From Devosia sp. SD17-2 (GTDB lineage Bacteria > Pseudomonadota > Alphaproteobacteria > Rhizobiales > Devosiaceae): 64,000 bases of DNA. The notes beneath the pieces are model-generated. The model did not search any database, was not told the DNA's origin, and worked only from the letters and a program-made list of their open reading frames with translations. Location of the stretch: NCBI RefSeq assembly GCF_029201565.1, contig NZ_CP104002.1:3179001-3243000 (forward strand), in the 5' to 3' direction. Of this stretch, positions 17,570 to 28,253 are shown piece by piece (positions within the stretch are counted from its first letter, which is position 1; every line of letters begins with the position of its first letter). A program made the position numbers and the translations under genes.

Positions 17570-18085
17570 TTAGATCTCGATGCCATTGGCCCGCAGTTCG
17601 GAGCGGACCTTGGCGAAGAATTCGCGCTTCAGATTGTTGTTGAACACCTGCATGACGCGCTGCAGATCGGTGTTCAGCTCGGAATTGGCCTGAGCCAGCT
17701 TCTGGCCGGTGGGCGATTCATAGAAGGCCACGATCTGCTGGAGCTCTTCAATGGAAAAGCGCGTGGCATAGACGCGGGCAAACTGGTCAAGGAGCTCGCC
17801 CTTGCGGCCGTTATATTCCTGGATGACCTTGGTGATGGCGTCGTCGGTCTGCTGCAGGATCTCGGGATTCTGCGTGACGATCTGCTGCATCGTTTCGATG
17901 CCGGTCTCGACGACGGCGACTTCATAGACAGAAGCACGATCGGTGAGGTCGATATATTTGCGGGCCAGCGCCAGCTGCTCAGGCGGCACTTCCTGTGCGA
18001 TCGCAGGAACGGAAAGACCGATCAAACCGGCTGTCATCACTGCGGCAATGATTGTCTTGGCGCCGCGCATCAAATCCATAGTCAT
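17570..18085 (-). CDS. DUF2059 domain-containing exported protein
   Basis: The product is about 171 residues: a signal peptide (hydrophobic stretch ending SVPAIAQ), then an all-helical DUF2059 domain with FSIEELQQIVAFYESPTGQKL near the C-terminus, the most conserved part of the family. The role is unknown; it is presumably periplasmic. Several in-frame starts exist (GTG at 18112, ATG at 18097, 18085 and 18079). I chose 18085 as giving a normal signal peptide, with moderate certainty. It follows rpiA closely and is ended by a strong terminator, so the two form one transcript. Confidence 0.8.
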   Translation of the reverse strand: MTMDLMRGAKTIIAAVMTAGLIGLSVPAIAQEVPPEQLALARKYIDLTDRASVYEVAVVETGIETMQQIVTQNPEILQQTDDAITKVIQEYNGRKGELLDQFARVYATRFSIEELQQIVAFYESPTGQKLAQANSELNTDLQRVMQVFNNNLKREFFAKVRSELRANGIEI

Positions 18086-18118
18086 CCAATTGCCCATCTT
18101 TTGCCGATCCACGCTCGG

Positions 18119-18817
18119 TCAGTTGCCTTTGACGAGTGTTTTTACGCCATCTGGCGTCGCCACATAAGCCTTGCTGCACAAATTAAGGAAAAGTCCATGC
18201 TGGACTACCCCGGGAATGTCCAGAAGGTCACGCGAAAGCGCTTCTGAATTCGAAATGCGGCCAAAAAAAGCGTCGAGAATGAGGTGTCCACCGTCGGTCA
18301 CGAAGGGAGCACCCTGATCTTCGCCGCGCAGGCGCAGGCCACCTTCGGCACCATGAGCAGCAATAACCTCGGCCACGGCATGGCGGGTTGCGCCAAGACC
18401 GAAGCGGTTGACCTCGATCGGCAGGGGGAATTTGCCCAGCGTATCGACCATCTTGCTGCCGTCGGCGATGACGATCATCGCATCGGACGCTTCCGCGACG
18501 ATCTTTTCGCGCAGCAGCGCACCGCCGCCGCCCTTGATCAGATTGAACGCCGGATCGATCTCGTCAGCGCCATCGACGGTCAGGTCGAGCCGATCGAGGG
18601 CGTCGAGATCGGAAAGCGGAATGTTCAGCTCTTCGGCCTGACGCGCGGTCGCTTCCGAGGTCGGGACACACAGGACCTCAAAGCCCTGGGCCACTTTTTC
18701 ACCCAGAAGGTCGACGAAATGACGGGCCGTCGAGCCTGTTCCGAGGCCAAGGCGCATGCCTGAACGGACCTGTGTCAATGCCATGGCGGCCGCTTCGCGC
18801 TTGAGTGCTTCGCTCAT
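18119..18817 (-). CDS. rpiA: Ribose-5-phosphate isomerase A
   Basis: The protein is 232 residues, the usual RpiA length. Motifs are [12 protein letters not shown] (phosphate binding), [10 protein letters not shown] with the catalytic Asp pair, and [13 protein letters not shown] with the catalytic Glu/Lys region. It interconverts ribose-5-phosphate and ribulose-5-phosphate. AGGGG lies about 12 bases before the ATG at 18817; a TTG nine bases further upstream is a less likely start. It is the first gene of the rpiA-DUF2059 transcript. Confidence 0.96.
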   Translation of the reverse strand: MSEALKREAAAMALTQVRSGMRLGLGTGSTARHFVDLLGEKVAQGFEVLCVPTSEATARQAEELNIPLSDLDALDRLDLTVDGADEIDPAFNLIKGGGGALLREKIVAEASDAMIVIADGSKMVDTLGKFPLPIEVNRFGLGATRHAVAEVIAAHGAEGGLRLRGEDQGAPFVTDGGHLILDAFFGRISNSEALSRDLLDIPGVVQHGLFLNLCSKAYVATPDGVKTLVKGN

Positions 18818-19074
18818 TCGATCCAAATCCCCTTGAATTTGGGCCGTGAATGAAGGGCAGGCAGAACGGAGTCAAGCCCGCCTTTCCGCTAGCGCTCACG
18901 CGTTGGTGAACGCGGATGTATCCATCCGGCAACACCAGAGGACGCGGCTGCCACGGATGTGGCCAGAACGTGTCTGTTAACTCTTTTCCACTAATCTTGG
19001 TCAGAGTATTGCAACGCAATTCAGTCATCTCTTCGAATCAGATGGCGACTTTCTTGCAGAGGCCGAGGGTAAGC

Positions 19075-19668
19075 ATGAAGTTCATCAAGACAGTGATGGC
19101 AGTGGGTCTGTCGATCCTGCTGTCTGTAGGGTTGGTTACGCCAACCTGGGCAGCCAGAGTGTATAATTTCGATACCAGCATGTGGGAAGAACAGTCTGAA
19201 GTTCAGACCCGCAACCGGCGCGGCAGCCCGGTCAAGAAGCAGGTTGTCGAGTACGAAACCCGCCACAGGCCCGGCACCATCGTTGTCGAGACCGGCGAAC
19301 GCCGCCTCTACCTCGTGCTCGAGGGCGGCAAGGCGATGCGCTATGGCATCGGCGTTGGTCGCGAAGGCTTCACCTTCAGCGGCACCCATCGCATCACCCG
19401 CAAGGCCGAGTGGCCCGGCTGGACCCCACCCCCGGCCATGCGCAAGCGCGTGCCCGACCTTCCGGCCTTCATGCCCGGCGGCCCGGACAATCCGATGGGC
19501 GCCCGCGCGCTCTATATCGGCTCGACCCTCTACCGCGTTCACGGCACTTCCGAGCCGTGGTCCATCGGCCAGGCCGTGTCGTCCGGCTGTATCCGCCTCA
19601 CCAATGAGGACGTGACCGATCTCTACGAACGCGTGAAGGTCGGGGCGACAATCGTCGTCAACCACTGA
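19075..19668 (+). CDS. L,D-transpeptidase (YkuD family)
   Basis: This 197-residue exported protein starts with MKFIKTVMAVGLSILL and has a cleavable signal ending WAARV. The YkuD catalytic domain covers about residues 75-195, with the HGTSEPWSIGQAVSSG segment running into SSGCIRLTNED, which supplies the His and nucleophilic Cys. Such enzymes cross-link peptidoglycan (3-3 bonds) or attach outer-membrane proteins to it, in the periplasm. GAGGG precedes the ATG. A strong terminator follows at 19690, so it is a single-gene transcript. Confidence 0.93.
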   Translation: MKFIKTVMAVGLSILLSVGLVTPTWAARVYNFDTSMWEEQSEVQTRNRRGSPVKKQVVEYETRHRPGTIVVETGERRLYLVLEGGKAMRYGIGVGREGFTFSGTHRITRKAEWPGWTPPPAMRKRVPDLPAFMPGGPDNPMGARALYIGSTLYRVHGTSEPWSIGQAVSSGCIRLTNEDVTDLYERVKVGATIVVNH

Positions 19669-19689
19669 TCGCACGCGCATTTGAATTGA

Positions 19690-19715
19690 GGCCGCTCCAT
19701 TGGGGCGGCCTTTTT
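19690..19715 (+). terminator. Rho-independent terminator after the L,D-transpeptidase gene
   Basis: GGCCGCTCC and GGGGCGGCC form a 9-bp stem with one G-T pair and a 3-base ATT loop, followed by TTTTTGTTT. It sits 22 bases past the stop codon. Confidence 0.9.
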
Positions 19716-19764
19716 GTTTGTCGCAGGCTTTGCAGCGCATGGCCGGCGCACTAGACTTGGCACC

Positions 19765-20778
19765 ATGACTGCACCCTCCTCCCCTGCCCGGCCCCTGATC
19801 GACAGCTTTGGTCGACGCGTCAGCTATCTGCGCATTTCGGTGACCGACCGGTGCGATTTTCGCTGCGTCTATTGCATGGGCGAGGACATGGTGTTCCTGC
19901 CCAAGCGCGATGTGCTCAGTTTCGAGGAGATCGAAACCATCGCCACCGCCTTTATCGCCCGCGGCACCACCAAGATCCGGCTGACCGGCGGCGAGCCACT
20001 GGTGCGGCGCGATATCATGGCGCTGGTCGAAAGCCTCGGCCGCCATGTCGGCGGCGGGCTGGACGAGCTGACGCTCACCACCAATGGCAGCCAGCTGGCA
20101 AAACATGCCGATGCGCTGAAGGCGGCCGGGGTGGAGCGGATCAATGTGTCGCTCGACAGCCTTGACGATACCCGTTTCGGCCAGATCACGCGGCGTGGTC
20201 GGCTCGGCGATGTGATGGCCGGCATAGACGCGGCACAGGCCGCCGGGGTGGCGCTCAAGATCAATATGGTGGCGATGCGCGGCGTCAATGACGACGAAAT
20301 CGAGACCATGATGGCCTGGGCGCATGGCCGCGGCATGGGGCTGACGCTGATCGAGGGCATGCCGCTGGGCGAAGTGGGGATCGACAGGGTCGACACCTAT
20401 CTGCCCCTGCGCGAACTGCACGAAAATCTGGCACAGCGCTATACGCTGACCCGGCTCGACAAGCGCACCGGTGGGCCCGCGCGCTATGTGCAAGTCGCCG
20501 AGACCGGCGGCATCCTCGGCTTCATAACGCCGATGAGCCATAATTTCTGCGAGAGCTGCAATCGCGTGCGCCTGACGGCGACGGGGCAGTTGTTCCTCTG
20601 CCTGGGGCAGGACGATCAGGTCGATCTGCGGCAGGCGCTTCGCGACGGGGGCCGGCAGGCGCTGGACGCAGCGCTCGACCACGCCATGCTGATCAAGCCC
20701 AAGGGGCATGACTTCCTGCTCGACCGCAGCCGGCCAGAACCCGCCGTCACGCGCCACATGAGCGTAACGGGGGGCTGA
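19765..20778 (+). CDS. moaA: GTP 3',8-cyclase MoaA (molybdenum cofactor biosynthesis)
   Basis: This 337-residue radical-SAM enzyme rearranges GTP in the first step of molybdopterin synthesis. The SAM-cluster motif is [11 protein letters not shown], the second cluster comes from [14 protein letters not shown] and the following Cys in FLCLG. The protein ends in Gly-Gly, which is required for activity in the family. I chose the ATG at 19765; an earlier in-frame start falls within the preceding terminator region. The gene converges on the Lrp-type regulator with only 18 bases between stops. Confidence 0.95.
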   Translation: MTAPSSPARPLIDSFGRRVSYLRISVTDRCDFRCVYCMGEDMVFLPKRDVLSFEEIETIATAFIARGTTKIRLTGGEPLVRRDIMALVESLGRHVGGGLDELTLTTNGSQLAKHADALKAAGVERINVSLDSLDDTRFGQITRRGRLGDVMAGIDAAQAAGVALKINMVAMRGVNDDEIETMMAWAHGRGMGLTLIEGMPLGEVGIDRVDTYLPLRELHENLAQRYTLTRLDKRTGGPARYVQVAETGGILGFITPMSHNFCESCNRVRLTATGQLFLCLGQDDQVDLRQALRDGGRQALDAALDHAMLIKPKGHDFLLDRSRPEPAVTRHMSVTGG

Positions 20779-20796
20779 AGTCGCCGATCGGTGGCG

Positions 20797-21282
20797 CTAC
20801 TTGTCGTCGTCGACGACGAGGGCGAAGTCGAGCGGCAGAGCCGTAGTGTATTTGATCTGGCCCATGGCAAAGGCCGAGCTGACGTCCGTCAGATTGATCC
20901 GGCTGATCAGCTTTTTATAAAAGGCATCGTAAGCGCCGATATCGGGCACGACCACGCGCATAAGGTAATCAACCTCGCCGCTCATACGGTAGAACTCGAC
21001 CACTTCGGGGAATTCGTCGATGACGCCGGCGAATTTGCGCATCCAGGCGTCGTTGTGCTCATTGGTTTTGACCGAAACAAAGACGGTGACGCCGACATTG
21101 ACCTTGACCGGGTCAAGCACGGCGACGCGACGCTGAATGACGCCGTCTTCTTCCATCTTCTGGATGCGACGCCAGCACGGCGTGGTCGACAGCCCCACTT
21201 TGCGACCGATCTCGGCCACTGGCATGGTGGCATCCTTTTGCAGCAGCGTCAGAATTTTTCGATCAATCTTGTCGAGCGCCAT
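20797..21282 (-). CDS. Lrp/AsnC family transcriptional regulator
   Basis: The protein is 161 residues. The N-terminal helix-turn-helix reads KIDRKILTLLQKDATM then IGRKVGLSTTPCWRRI. The C-terminal half is the RAM ligand-binding domain, with FYRMSGEVDYLMRV. Regulators of this family usually sense amino acids and bind as octamers. Two palindromes lie just upstream of its start and may be autoregulatory sites. The regulated target is not evident from the neighbours. Confidence 0.92.
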   Translation of the reverse strand: MALDKIDRKILTLLQKDATMPVAEIGRKVGLSTTPCWRRIQKMEEDGVIQRRVAVLDPVKVNVGVTVFVSVKTNEHNDAWMRKFAGVIDEFPEVVEFYRMSGEVDYLMRVVVPDIGAYDAFYKKLISRINLTDVSSAFAMGQIKYTTALPLDFALVVDDDK

Positions 21283-21314
21283 ATCGCCCCCAGCGAAATG
21301 AGATTTTCCAAACA

Positions 21315-21383
21315 GGGTAATTTACCCCGACATCACGCACAAGTTAGTGCCATATCAGCGTAACAAGCGCAATAAAATTGCGC
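21315..21383 (-). promoter_or_regulatory. Two palindromes upstream of the Lrp-type gene
   Basis: GGGTAA and TTACCC flank a single T at 21315-21327, about 33 bases before the start codon. GCGCAAT and ATTGCGC flank AAA at 21367-21383. Both are perfect dyads in AT-richer DNA than the surroundings. Lrp-type proteins bind repeated dyads near their own promoters, so these are candidate operators. Confidence 0.5.
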
Positions 21384-21562
21384 CACTTAACCTCGCACCC
21401 CGCGCTTACCCAGCGTTAACCAATGATTTCGCCATTTGCGTCACTGCGCTTTGCCCTGCGGCGCCGACTTCACCTCCTATTAACCACGGCTCCCATAGTG
21501 TTCAGGCATGTGCGTAGCGGCGGCCTGGTGCAGTCGCGTGAGTTAGTAATGAGTAAGTGTTC

Positions 21563-23089
<1,527 letters not shown>

Positions 23090-23166
23090 TAATAGGCGGG
23101 GATAGGTCTGCGCCGGTCCAAATTTTGCCGGCTTGGGCGGTTCGAGTAGCGCGGCTGGAGGACCAT

Positions 23167-23826
23167 GTGAGCAAGCCGACCAAAATCATCCCGATCCTGT
23201 TCGCCCTTCTGGTGCTGCCGATGGTGGCGCCAGTCATGGCCGAAGAGAGACCTTCCGCCACCGCTGGCGCACCTGCCCTTCCCGGCGCGGAGAACAGCGC
23301 CTACCGGTTCTCCGAAGGGGTCTCTGTGCGGCTGCGCCGGAGCTTCCTCGAGCAGATCCGCTGGTCCGCAGGCATCGAGGCACGCGACCAGCTGGCCGAG
23401 AGCTTCGCCGATCGGAGCCACACGGATATCTGGCAGGAGCTTGTGGCAGCCGATGGGCTCACAACCGGCAATGTGGCCGATGCGCTGACGTCCTATTGGG
23501 TGCTGAACTGGGTGACCGCCAATGGCGCCTATGGCCAGAAGGTCGACAATGGGCCGGTGCAGCAGCAGTTGCGGCTCGCCCTCGCCGAGGACCCCAATTT
23601 CCAGCAGTTAAACGACCAGGCCCGCCAACAGATGGCGGAGGGCTATATGCTGAATTTCCTGATCGAGCACGCCGCGCTTAATGACGCAGTGGCGCGCAAG
23701 GACGTGGATACCCTGCGCACGCTGGCCGCCGCCTCGGCCGCGCGGTTCCAGCAGCAGATGGGCGTTGACCTCTTGGCGCTGGCGCCCGGCCCGAATGGGT
23801 TCGAGCCCAAGCAGGGCGGCCGCTAG
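23167..23826 (+). CDS. Exported protein of unknown function (DUF6683-like)
   Basis: The protein is 219 residues with a signal peptide (KIIPILFALLVLPMV, cleavage near VMAEE). The mature part is helical, with a WQELVAADGLTTGNVADALT segment followed by SYWVLNWVTANGA, a pattern I associate with the DUF6683 family from memory. The start is GTG at 23167, fixed by GGAGG five bases before it; the ATG at 23165 is out of frame. The stop codon lies in the loop of a perfect 8-bp hairpin (23814-23834). The role is unknown. Confidence 0.65.
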   Translation: MSKPTKIIPILFALLVLPMVAPVMAEERPSATAGAPALPGAENSAYRFSEGVSVRLRRSFLEQIRWSAGIEARDQLAESFADRSHTDIWQELVAADGLTTGNVADALTSYWVLNWVTANGAYGQKVDNGPVQQQLRLALAEDPNFQQLNDQARQQMAEGYMLNFLIEHAALNDAVARKDVDTLRTLAAASAARFQQQMGVDLLALAPGPNGFEPKQGGR

Positions 23827-23834
23827 GGCCGCCC
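23814..23834. terminator. Hairpin between convergent genes
   Basis: GGGCGGCC and GGCCGCCC pair perfectly around GCTAG, which contains the stop codon of the upstream gene. No T-run follows on either strand, so termination there would be weak or factor-assisted. It separates the exported protein gene from cobT. Confidence 0.4.
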
Positions 23835-23846
23835 CACCGATTTGCA

Positions 23847-24869
23847 TCAATGGGTGCGGTCAGTGACCGAGGCGTCCGCAAAGGTCGACATATTGTTGTG
23901 CACGTGCAGCGCGGTCTTGATCATGACCATGCCCATGGCTGCGCCACTGCCCTCGCCCAGGCGCATCCCAAGGTCGAGCAGAGGGCGCTTGCCAAGGTGC
24001 TCCAGCACCTGTGCGTGACCGGATTCGGCCGACACATGGGCGAAGATGCAGTGGTCGATGGCAGCAGGATTGACCGCGTGGGCAATGGCGGCTGCCGCAG
24101 TGGCGACAAAGCCGTCGACGACCACAGGCGCCTTCTGGTGGCGGGCGGCGATCAGCGCGCCAAGCATGGCGGCGATCTCGCGGCCGCCGACCCGGGCGAG
24201 GATCGCCAGCGGATGGGTCAGCTCGTCCTTGTGCAGGGCCAGCGCCCGATCGACCGCGTCAGCCTTGCGCGCAAGACCGGCATCATCGACACCGGTGCCG
24301 CGACCGACCCAATCGGCACCAGTGCCGCCATAGAGCGCTGCATAGATGGCGGCAGCGATCGTGGTGTTGCCGATGCCCATTTCCCCGAGGCCAATGAGGT
24401 CCGGCTTGCCGGCCACCGCTTCCATGCCATAGGCGATGGTGGCGGCGCACATCTGGTCGTCGAGTGCTGCCTCCTGAGTGATGTCGCCGGTGGGCAGTTC
24501 GAGCGCGAGTTCGAAGACGCGCAGGTTGATTTCGTGCAGGGCGCAGATCTGGGAAATCGCTGCGCCGCCATTGGTGAAATTGGCGACCATCTGGGCGGTC
24601 ACTTCCCGCGGATAGGGCGAAACGCCCTGTTCGGTGACGCCGTGATTGCCGGCAAAGATCGTGACCATCGGATTGTCGAGGCGGGGCGACGAGCGATACT
24701 GCCAGCGCGCGAGATTTTCCACGAGTTCTTCCAGGCGACCGAGCGAACCGGCAGGCTTGGTCAGAAGGCCTTCGCGCGCCCGCACTGCTGCGACGGCAGC
24801 CTCATCGCCCTCAGGAACGGCGACCAGCAGTTCGACAATATCGGAAAAAGCGGGATTGAGGGCGGGCAT
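23847..24869 (-). CDS. cobT: Nicotinate-nucleotide--dimethylbenzimidazole phosphoribosyltransferase
   Basis: A 340-residue CobT. It transfers phosphoribose from nicotinate mononucleotide to dimethylbenzimidazole, making the lower-ligand precursor of cobalamin. Family marks are LTKPAGSLGRLEELV, the IFAGNHGVTEQGVSP segment, GEMGIGNTTIAAA, and the C-terminal RLGEGSGAAM with the catalytic Glu. I chose the ATG at 24869 (MPALNPAFSD), since it fits the family length. It is divergent from cobS, with only about 65 bases between them, too short for a cobalamin riboswitch. Confidence 0.94.
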   Translation of the reverse strand: MPALNPAFSDIVELLVAVPEGDEAAVAAVRAREGLLTKPAGSLGRLEELVENLARWQYRSSPRLDNPMVTIFAGNHGVTEQGVSPYPREVTAQMVANFTNGGAAISQICALHEINLRVFELALELPTGDITQEAALDDQMCAATIAYGMEAVAGKPDLIGLGEMGIGNTTIAAAIYAALYGGTGADWVGRGTGVDDAGLARKADAVDRALALHKDELTHPLAILARVGGREIAAMLGALIAARHQKAPVVVDGFVATAAAAIAHAVNPAAIDHCIFAHVSAESGHAQVLEHLGKRPLLDLGMRLGEGSGAAMGMVMIKTALHVHNNMSTFADASVTDRTH

Positions 24870-24934
24870 GGCAGGTCCAGCATGATGTGATAGGGAGGGG
24901 TCGGACTTGTTGCCCAGAACGGAGCGAATTGCAA

Positions 24935-25780
24935 TTGACGCCTGAGGCCGAGGACAGGAACACAAGCCCGCAGCGGGACAGCGACGGCATCGCCGGACCG
25001 GAGCGCGTGGGCGTGGGTCTCGTCGATGACCTGCTGATGGCGCTGCGTTTTTTCTCGCGTCTCCCGACAGGATCTGGCGCCCATGCGACGCCGGAAATGG
25101 GCCGGATCGCCATGGCGCTTCCATTTGCCGCCGCGATCATGGGCATTATCCCCATGAGTCTCCTGGTCGGTGGAAGCTGGCTGGGGCTACCGCCCTATTT
25201 CGCCGCGGCGCTGGCCTGCGCGGCCATGGTGCTGGTCGGTGGCGGGATGATGGAAGACGCCATTGCCGACGCCGCCGACGGGCTGTTTGGCGGCTGGACG
25301 CCGGCGCGCCGCCTCGAAATTCTCAAGGATAGCCGCCATGGCACCTATGGGGTGGCGGCGCTGTGTCTCTTCCTCGCGCTCCGGATCACTGCCCTCGGTG
25401 CCGCCGCGACGGTGAACCCGCTTGCGGCTGCGGGGCTTTGGCTGGCGGCCAATATCGCCGGCCGATCTGGTGGTCTCTGGATGGCTTCCGCCCTGCCCCC
25501 GGCCCGGCCGGATGGCGCGGCAGCGGCTGCAGGACCGCTGGCGAAGTCGCGCTTCTTCATCGGCGCGGGCTTTGCCCTTGTGCTGGTGTTCATTCTCGGC
25601 GGACCGGCCACGAGCCTCGTCGGGGTTATGGCTGCCGTGGGTGCGGTCGGCTTGACTGTGCTTGGTTGGGTGGCGCTTTGTCGTCGCCTCGTGGGCGGGC
25701 AGACGGGCGATCTTATTGGCGCTGCGGGCGCACTGGGGGAGATGGCAGCGCTGACCGCGCTCCTGATCTTCAGCGCCTGA
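24935..25780 (+). CDS. cobS: Adenosylcobinamide-GDP ribazoletransferase
   Basis: A 281-residue integral membrane enzyme that joins adenosylcobinamide-GDP with alpha-ribazole in the last part of cobalamin assembly. It has FFSRLPTG near the N-terminus, the motif MMEDAIADAADGLFGG (metal-binding Asp residues), ILKDSRHGTYGV, and several hydrophobic helices. The exact start is uncertain. TTG at 24935 or 24929 has GGAG upstream, and other in-frame starts are possible. The partner enzyme gene cobT is divergent, so the two probably share control. Confidence 0.9.
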   Translation: MTPEAEDRNTSPQRDSDGIAGPERVGVGLVDDLLMALRFFSRLPTGSGAHATPEMGRIAMALPFAAAIMGIIPMSLLVGGSWLGLPPYFAAALACAAMVLVGGGMMEDAIADAADGLFGGWTPARRLEILKDSRHGTYGVAALCLFLALRITALGAAATVNPLAAAGLWLAANIAGRSGGLWMASALPPARPDGAAAAAGPLAKSRFFIGAGFALVLVFILGGPATSLVGVMAAVGAVGLTVLGWVALCRRLVGGQTGDLIGAAGALGEMAALTALLIFSA

Positions 25781-25846
25781 CCTTGAAATCGCCGCAGGCA
25801 GCCCCTTAATCGGAACTGGGCACAGAGCCCCGAAGGACCTTGATTC

Positions 25847-26533
25847 ATGATCTTTATCGGCCTGGCATTGCTGATCGCAGTCGGTATCGCGCTCATGATC
25901 AGCGCCGATGCGGGCACGATGGTGGGGCTGACGCAGACGCAGACAGCCCAGCTGGTCCCGCTTTTGATCATCCTCATCGTCATTGCAGGCGGGCTGTTTT
26001 CGCGACGGCGACAGGCGGGCGAACTCGTCGGTGCCCTGCTGCTGTGGATCGGCATCTTTGCCACGGTGGGAGTGGGTTACGCCTACCGCGACGATCTGCT
26101 CAGTGTGGTCAGCCGGGTCAGCGGCGAACTGCGGCCGGGCGTCGCCATTGTCGATGGCGAGCGGGGCTCGGCGACCTTCCGACGCGGGCTGAGCGGGCAT
26201 TTTGAAATCAGCGCGACGATCAACGGCCACGAAACGCCGATGATCTTTGACACCGGCGCAAGTGCAGTGGTGCTCACCCAGGCCGATGCCGCAGCAGCCG
26301 GTATCGACGTCGACAATCTGCGCTTTGCAGTGCCGGTTTCAACGGCAAATGGCATGGGCATGGCAGCACGGACCCGGATCGCCACCCTCGAGGTCGGCGG
26401 CATTGTCCGGCAGAACGTCATCGCCTTCGTCACCGAGCGCGGGGCGCTCGAGACGAGCCTTCTCGGCATGACGTTCCTCGAAACCCTGTCGCGCTATAGC
26501 GTGACACAGAATTCTCTCGAGATGGAGAACTGA
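25847..26533 (+). CDS. Membrane-anchored retropepsin-like aspartic protease (TIGR02281 type)
   Basis: The product is 228 residues. Two or three N-terminal membrane helices (residues 1-85) precede a single-domain aspartic protease fold with MIFDTGASAVVLT as active site and LLGMTFLETLSRY as the family's C-terminal motif. Like retroviral enzymes it would act as a dimer, here probably facing the periplasm. The substrates are not known. It stands between cobS and the convergent dusA. Confidence 0.88.
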   Translation: MIFIGLALLIAVGIALMISADAGTMVGLTQTQTAQLVPLLIILIVIAGGLFSRRRQAGELVGALLLWIGIFATVGVGYAYRDDLLSVVSRVSGELRPGVAIVDGERGSATFRRGLSGHFEISATINGHETPMIFDTGASAVVLTQADAAAAGIDVDNLRFAVPVSTANGMGMAARTRIATLEVGGIVRQNVIAFVTERGALETSLLGMTFLETLSRYSVTQNSLEMEN

Positions 26534-26558
26534 GCGTCTCGCTTCCCGGCGAGCCGGT

Positions 26559-27581
26559 TCAGACGGCCAGCGCTTCCGGCCGCTCTTCGACAGCGGCCAG
26601 CGCCCGCTCGAACACTTCGGGGCCAGCATTGGGGCGGCAGGCGTCTACGCTGAGGATCTGCCGGAAGAGCCGCGCACCCGGGCGACCATTGGCAAGGCCC
26701 AGCATATGGCGCGCGATATTGTTGAGCCGCGCACCCCGGCCGAGCTCGATCTCGGTATAGTTGGCCATCGACCGCATGATCCCGGCGAGATCAGGCACAT
26801 CGTGCACATCGCCAAAGATGCGTGCGTCGACTTCGGCGAGCAGCATTGGGGTGTTGTAGGCCGCACGGCCCAGCATGACGCCATCCATGTGTTCGAGATG
26901 CTCGAGGCACTGCTCGATCGTCTCAATGCCGCCGTTGATCATCATCGGCAGCGGCGCCATGCGCTGGCGCAGGCGGTGCACCCGCGGATAATCGAGCGGC
27001 GGAATGGTGCGGTTTTCCTTGGGGCTCAGCCCCTGCAACCACGCCTTGCGGGCATGGACATAAAGGGCATCGACGCCCGCTTCAGCCATTTTGTCAGCGA
27101 ACCGGTCGAGGCTTTCCTCGGTGTCCTGATCGTCAATGCCGATGCGGCACTTGACCGTAACCGGGCGATCCGTGGCGTCGCGCATGGCGCGCACAGCGTC
27201 AGCCACAAGGTCGGGCTCCGCCATGAGGCAGGCACCGAACTTGCCAGATTGCACCCGGTCTGATGGGCAGCCGACGTTGAGATTGTATTCGGCATAGCCG
27301 AACGGCTCGGCAATCCGGATAGCCTCGGCCAGATCCCCGGGATCCGATCCTCCCAGCTGCAGGGCGACCAGCCCCTCATGGGACCCAAAGGCGAGATGCC
27401 TCTCGGCGTCGCCATGGATGATGGCGCCGGTGGTGATCATCTCGGTGAACAACAGGGCGTCGCGGGTCAGCAACCGATGCAGCTTCCGGCAATGTCGGTC
27501 GGTCCAGTCGATCATCGGTGCCACCGAGAACCGGCGGGCCGTGTCCAATGAGACAACGGAGCCTGGCGCGTCTTGCGTCAT
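26559..27581 (-). CDS. dusA: tRNA-dihydrouridine(20/20a) synthase DusA
   Basis: A 340-residue FMN enzyme that reduces uridines in the tRNA D-loop. The N-terminal VAPMIDWTDRHCR, the catalytic Cys in LNVGCPSDRVQSGKFGACLM, and DALYVHARKAWLQGLSPKEN are DusA-type. The MINGGI phosphate-site segment is present. I chose the ATG at 27581 with GGAAG ten bases upstream; an in-frame ATG at 27608 would add nine residues. It is divergent from the stress-protein gene. Confidence 0.93.
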   Translation of the reverse strand: MTQDAPGSVVSLDTARRFSVAPMIDWTDRHCRKLHRLLTRDALLFTEMITTGAIIHGDAERHLAFGSHEGLVALQLGGSDPGDLAEAIRIAEPFGYAEYNLNVGCPSDRVQSGKFGACLMAEPDLVADAVRAMRDATDRPVTVKCRIGIDDQDTEESLDRFADKMAEAGVDALYVHARKAWLQGLSPKENRTIPPLDYPRVHRLRQRMAPLPMMINGGIETIEQCLEHLEHMDGVMLGRAAYNTPMLLAEVDARIFGDVHDVPDLAGIMRSMANYTEIELGRGARLNNIARHMLGLANGRPGARLFRQILSVDACRPNAGPEVFERALAAVEERPEALAV

Positions 27582-27652
27582 GGTTGCGTCACTTCCAAGG
27601 GCTTTCATTTGCCGATGCCATAGCGGTTCCAACTGCAAGGAGCAATGGCGCG

Positions 27653-27668
27653 TGTGATCTGGATCAAA
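27653..27668 (+). promoter_or_regulatory. CRP/FNR-type binding box upstream of the universal stress protein gene
   Basis: TGTGATCTGGATCAAA fits TGTGA-N6-TCACA (CRP type) with one mismatch and TTGAT-N4-ATCAA (FNR/FixK type) with one mismatch. Its centre is about 67 bases before the ATG at 27728. With activation at -41.5 this would place the transcript start near 27702, leaving a short leader that includes the GAGAGAGG ribosome site. Universal stress genes are often under FNR/FixK control in this class. Confidence 0.55.
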
Positions 27669-27727
27669 GTCAGCCCCCTCACATATATGTAAGAGTACCG
27701 GCATCACACCGAGCGAGAGGTCGCCCC

Positions 27728-28177
27728 ATGTATACGCATATCGTCTGTGCCGTCGACGGCTCGGAGCTCAGCACCAAGGCGCTGCGCCACGCAATTTCCC
27801 TGGCCCGGTCCTTCAATGCCCGACTGTCCGTCCTGACCGTTACCGATCCTTCCGTGATCGTCGCGCCGGGCGCCGAGATCATGATGGTCGATACCGCCAG
27901 CATCCTCGCCGAGCTGGATAAGGCCAAGGAAGAATCCGCCAAGGGTATTTTGGCCGACGCCGGCCGCGTCGCACAGGATGAGGGCATTACCGTCTCCCCC
28001 GTCTATCTGCCCGGTCATCCCGCCGCCGAAGGCATCGTCACCACGGCCAAGAGCCTCAACGCCGATCTCATCGTCATGGGATCGCACGGCCGCCGCGGTC
28101 TCGGCCGGCTGCTGCTGGGCAGTCAGGCAGCCGAAGTGCTGGCACATTCGACAACACCGGTGCTGATCGTCAAATAG
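27728..28177 (+). CDS. Universal stress protein (UspA family)
   Basis: The protein is 149 residues and forms a single Usp domain. It starts MYTHIVCAVDGSELS and carries the ATP-binding loop GSHGRRGLGRLLLGS followed by STTPVLIVK, so it is of the nucleotide-binding Usp type. The product is cytosolic and induced by stress or low oxygen in related bacteria. The start at 27728 follows GAGAGAGG. The CRP/FNR-like box upstream supports oxygen or redox control. Confidence 0.93.
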   Translation: MYTHIVCAVDGSELSTKALRHAISLARSFNARLSVLTVTDPSVIVAPGAEIMMVDTASILAELDKAKEESAKGILADAGRVAQDEGITVSPVYLPGHPAAEGIVTTAKSLNADLIVMGSHGRRGLGRLLLGSQAAEVLAHSTTPVLIVK

Positions 28178-28253
28178 CCCGGCACTAACATGTCAGATGT
28201 GGCGGGTCGGGGCTTTTTCCGCTATGGGGCGACGTGCCCTGAGGAAAAGCGCA

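Noticed and set aside
24870..24934. Cobalamin riboswitch between cobT and cobS
   Set aside because: The gap is about 65 bases and no B12-box-like sequence is visible.
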